Positions 4,282 to 5,064 of a DNA stretch of 5,064 bases are shown one piece after another. The translations under genes were made by a program, and so were the position numbers. This DNA is from DASTPP01 sp035762175 (lineage in GTDB: Bacteria; Myxococcota_A; Polyangia; Polyangiales; Polyangiaceae). The stretch's first letter is position 1. Each line of letters opens with the position of its first letter. The DNA lies in assembly GCA_035762175.1 (NCBI GenBank), contig DASTPP010000319.1, forward strand, positions 1-5,064. Direction: 5' to 3'. The notes below the pieces were generated by a model. That model was not told where the DNA came from, ran no database searches, and saw only the letters and a list, made by a program, of their open reading frames with translations.

Positions 4282-5064
4282 ATGAGCAACGAGGACCACA
4301 CGCGGCAGAGCTCTGAACGCAGGCTGACGCCGTGGCGGCCAGCAAAGACCGTACGTCAGGAGGGAGCGGCCGAGGTCGATTGGACGAGGACCTACCACGT
4401 CGACACGGTCGAAGGATTCGTCAACGGGCTCTACGGGTTGTATTCCCACGCCTTCGGCGACTTCCTCAAAGACGTCGGCGAGAGCGCAGAGGTGGGTGAC
4501 ACCGTCCTCTACCAGGTCAAAGATCCCGTTCATCTCCGTTTCGAGATGAAAAAGCTCGGGCCGAACGAGTATCAGGTTCGCGGCGCTCATTTTGCAACTC
4601 TCAACGGCACGAACATCTGCGTTGGCCTGAACCCATCCGACGAATGGACTCAAAAAGGAGCAAACACGATGTACACCTTGTTGCCAACGACGACCGGCAC
4701 CCCCTACACGACGGCCGGCACCCCCTACACCACGGCCGGCACCCCCTACACCACGACGGCCGGCACCCCCTACACCACGACCGGCACCCCCTACACCACG
4801 ACGGCCGGAACGCCTTACACCACGACGGCCGGCACCCCCTACACCACGACGGCCGGCACCCCCTACACCACGACGGCCGGCACCCCCTACACGACGACGG
4901 GCGGCACAACGTACACCGCGACGAGCACGCCTACCACCACGACCGGCACGCCCTACGCAACGACGACCGGGACGCCCCACACGACGACGATGGGCACCCC
5001 GTACACGACGACGGGCACGCCATACACGACGACCGGCACCCCCTACACGACGGCCGGCTCCCCC
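4282..5064 (+). CDS. Threonine-rich TPYTTTAG repeat protein, N-terminal part (runs off the right edge)
   Basis: 261 codons are visible with no stop. Residues 1-35 are charged and hydrophilic (MSNEDHTRQSSERRL), with no signal peptide, lipobox or membrane segment. Residues about 33-125 look like a folded domain: VDWTRTYHVDTVEGFVNGLYGLYSHAF, a DTVLYQVKDPVHLRFEMKKLG strand-rich stretch, then YQVRGAHFATLNGTNICVGLNP. I do not recognise this family. From G139 to the edge the protein is a tandem repeat of 7-8 residues, consensus TPYTTTAG, with about 15 full units; variants include TPYTTAG, TPYTTTG, TPHTTTMG and one degenerate stretch (TTYTATSTPTTTTG). The repeats are almost entirely Thr, Pro, Tyr, Gly and Ala, so an extended, possibly O-modified or sticky region is likely. 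Codon use in the N-terminal domain is less GC-biased than in the left-hand genes (TAT, TTG, GTA, CGT, GCA occur), which fits acquisition or rapid evolution. Reality of the gene is well supported; the function is unknown. Confidence 0.9.
   Translation, partial: MSNEDHTRQSSERRLTPWRPAKTVRQEGAAEVDWTRTYHVDTVEGFVNGLYGLYSHAFGDFLKDVGESAEVGDTVLYQVKDPVHLRFEMKKLGPNEYQVRGAHFATLNGTNICVGLNPSDEWTQKGANTMYTLLPTTTGTPYTTAGTPYTTAGTPYTTTAGTPYTTTGTPYTTTAGTPYTTTAGTPYTTTAGTPYTTTAGTPYTTTGGTTYTATSTPTTTTGTPYATTTGTPHTTTMGTPYTTTGTPYTTTGTPYTTAGSP
4696..5064 (+). repeat. Coding minisatellite, 21/24-bp units encoding TPYTT(T)(A)G
   Basis: About 16 head-to-tail units of GGC ACC CCC TAC ACC ACG ACG, often plus GCC, continue to the edge. 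Unit lengths are 21 or 24 bp with one 18-bp unit, always multiples of three, so the frame is kept. Several units in the 4740-4890 part are identical at DNA level, pointing to recent copy-number expansion; units after about 4905 are more diverged. Because every unit is a multiple of three, other frames and the opposite strand also stay open through the array; those are shadows. Confidence 0.96.

Noticed and set aside
4198..4980. Minus-strand Gly/Arg/Val repeat protein, and another Cys/Arg/Pro-rich frame
   Set aside because: Both are shadows of the coding minisatellite, whose units are multiples of three. The plus-strand frame has the strong ribosome binding site and a domain-like N-terminus.
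4696..5064. CRISPR-like array
   Set aside because: Units are contiguous with no unique spacers and encode an in-frame peptide repeat; it is a coding minisatellite.

Overview
The window is GC-rich DNA with strong G/C preference at third codon positions in its left part. It carries a Hanks-type Ser/Thr kinase with a long Pro/Ala-rich N-terminal extension, decayed transposase genes, and a long gene-poor interval. This combination suits a large, repeat-tolerant genome such as a myxobacterium (Myxococcota, Polyangiales-like). That placement is inference; there is no rRNA or other phylogenetic marker in the window.

Layout, left to right. (1) 1-496, minus strand: the first 165 codons of a serine/threonine protein kinase, running off the left edge. 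An AT-rich patch upstream could hold its promoter. (2) 806-about 1930, plus strand: a decayed IS66-family insertion sequence with the canonical tnpA-tnpB-tnpC order. tnpA looks whole. tnpB has lost its middle by an in-frame deletion. tnpC breaks off just after its zinc finger, so the catalytic DDE domain is absent and the element cannot move by itself. (3) 2106-2239: a short coiled-coil fragment that resembles the C-terminus of an IS3-type OrfA and is split by a 7-A run. (4) About 2240-4268: roughly 2 kb with no recognisable gene and a visibly higher A/T content. It holds a possible terminator, a five-copy TTCGAGSG octamer array, a pair of imperfect direct repeats, a tandem 9-mer, and a perfect 10-bp-stem hairpin. 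(5) 4282-5064, plus strand: a convincing gene start with a strong Shine-Dalgarno. The protein has an N-terminal region of about 135 residues that I do not recognise, followed by a long Thr/Pro/Tyr repeat (TPYTTTAG and variants) that continues past the right edge.

The genes do not form one pathway. The left half is a kinase next to an insertion-sequence graveyard. The right end starts an unusual low-complexity repeat protein, which is the most interesting item here. No CRISPR array, tRNA or rRNA was seen. No multi-gene system can be supported from this window.
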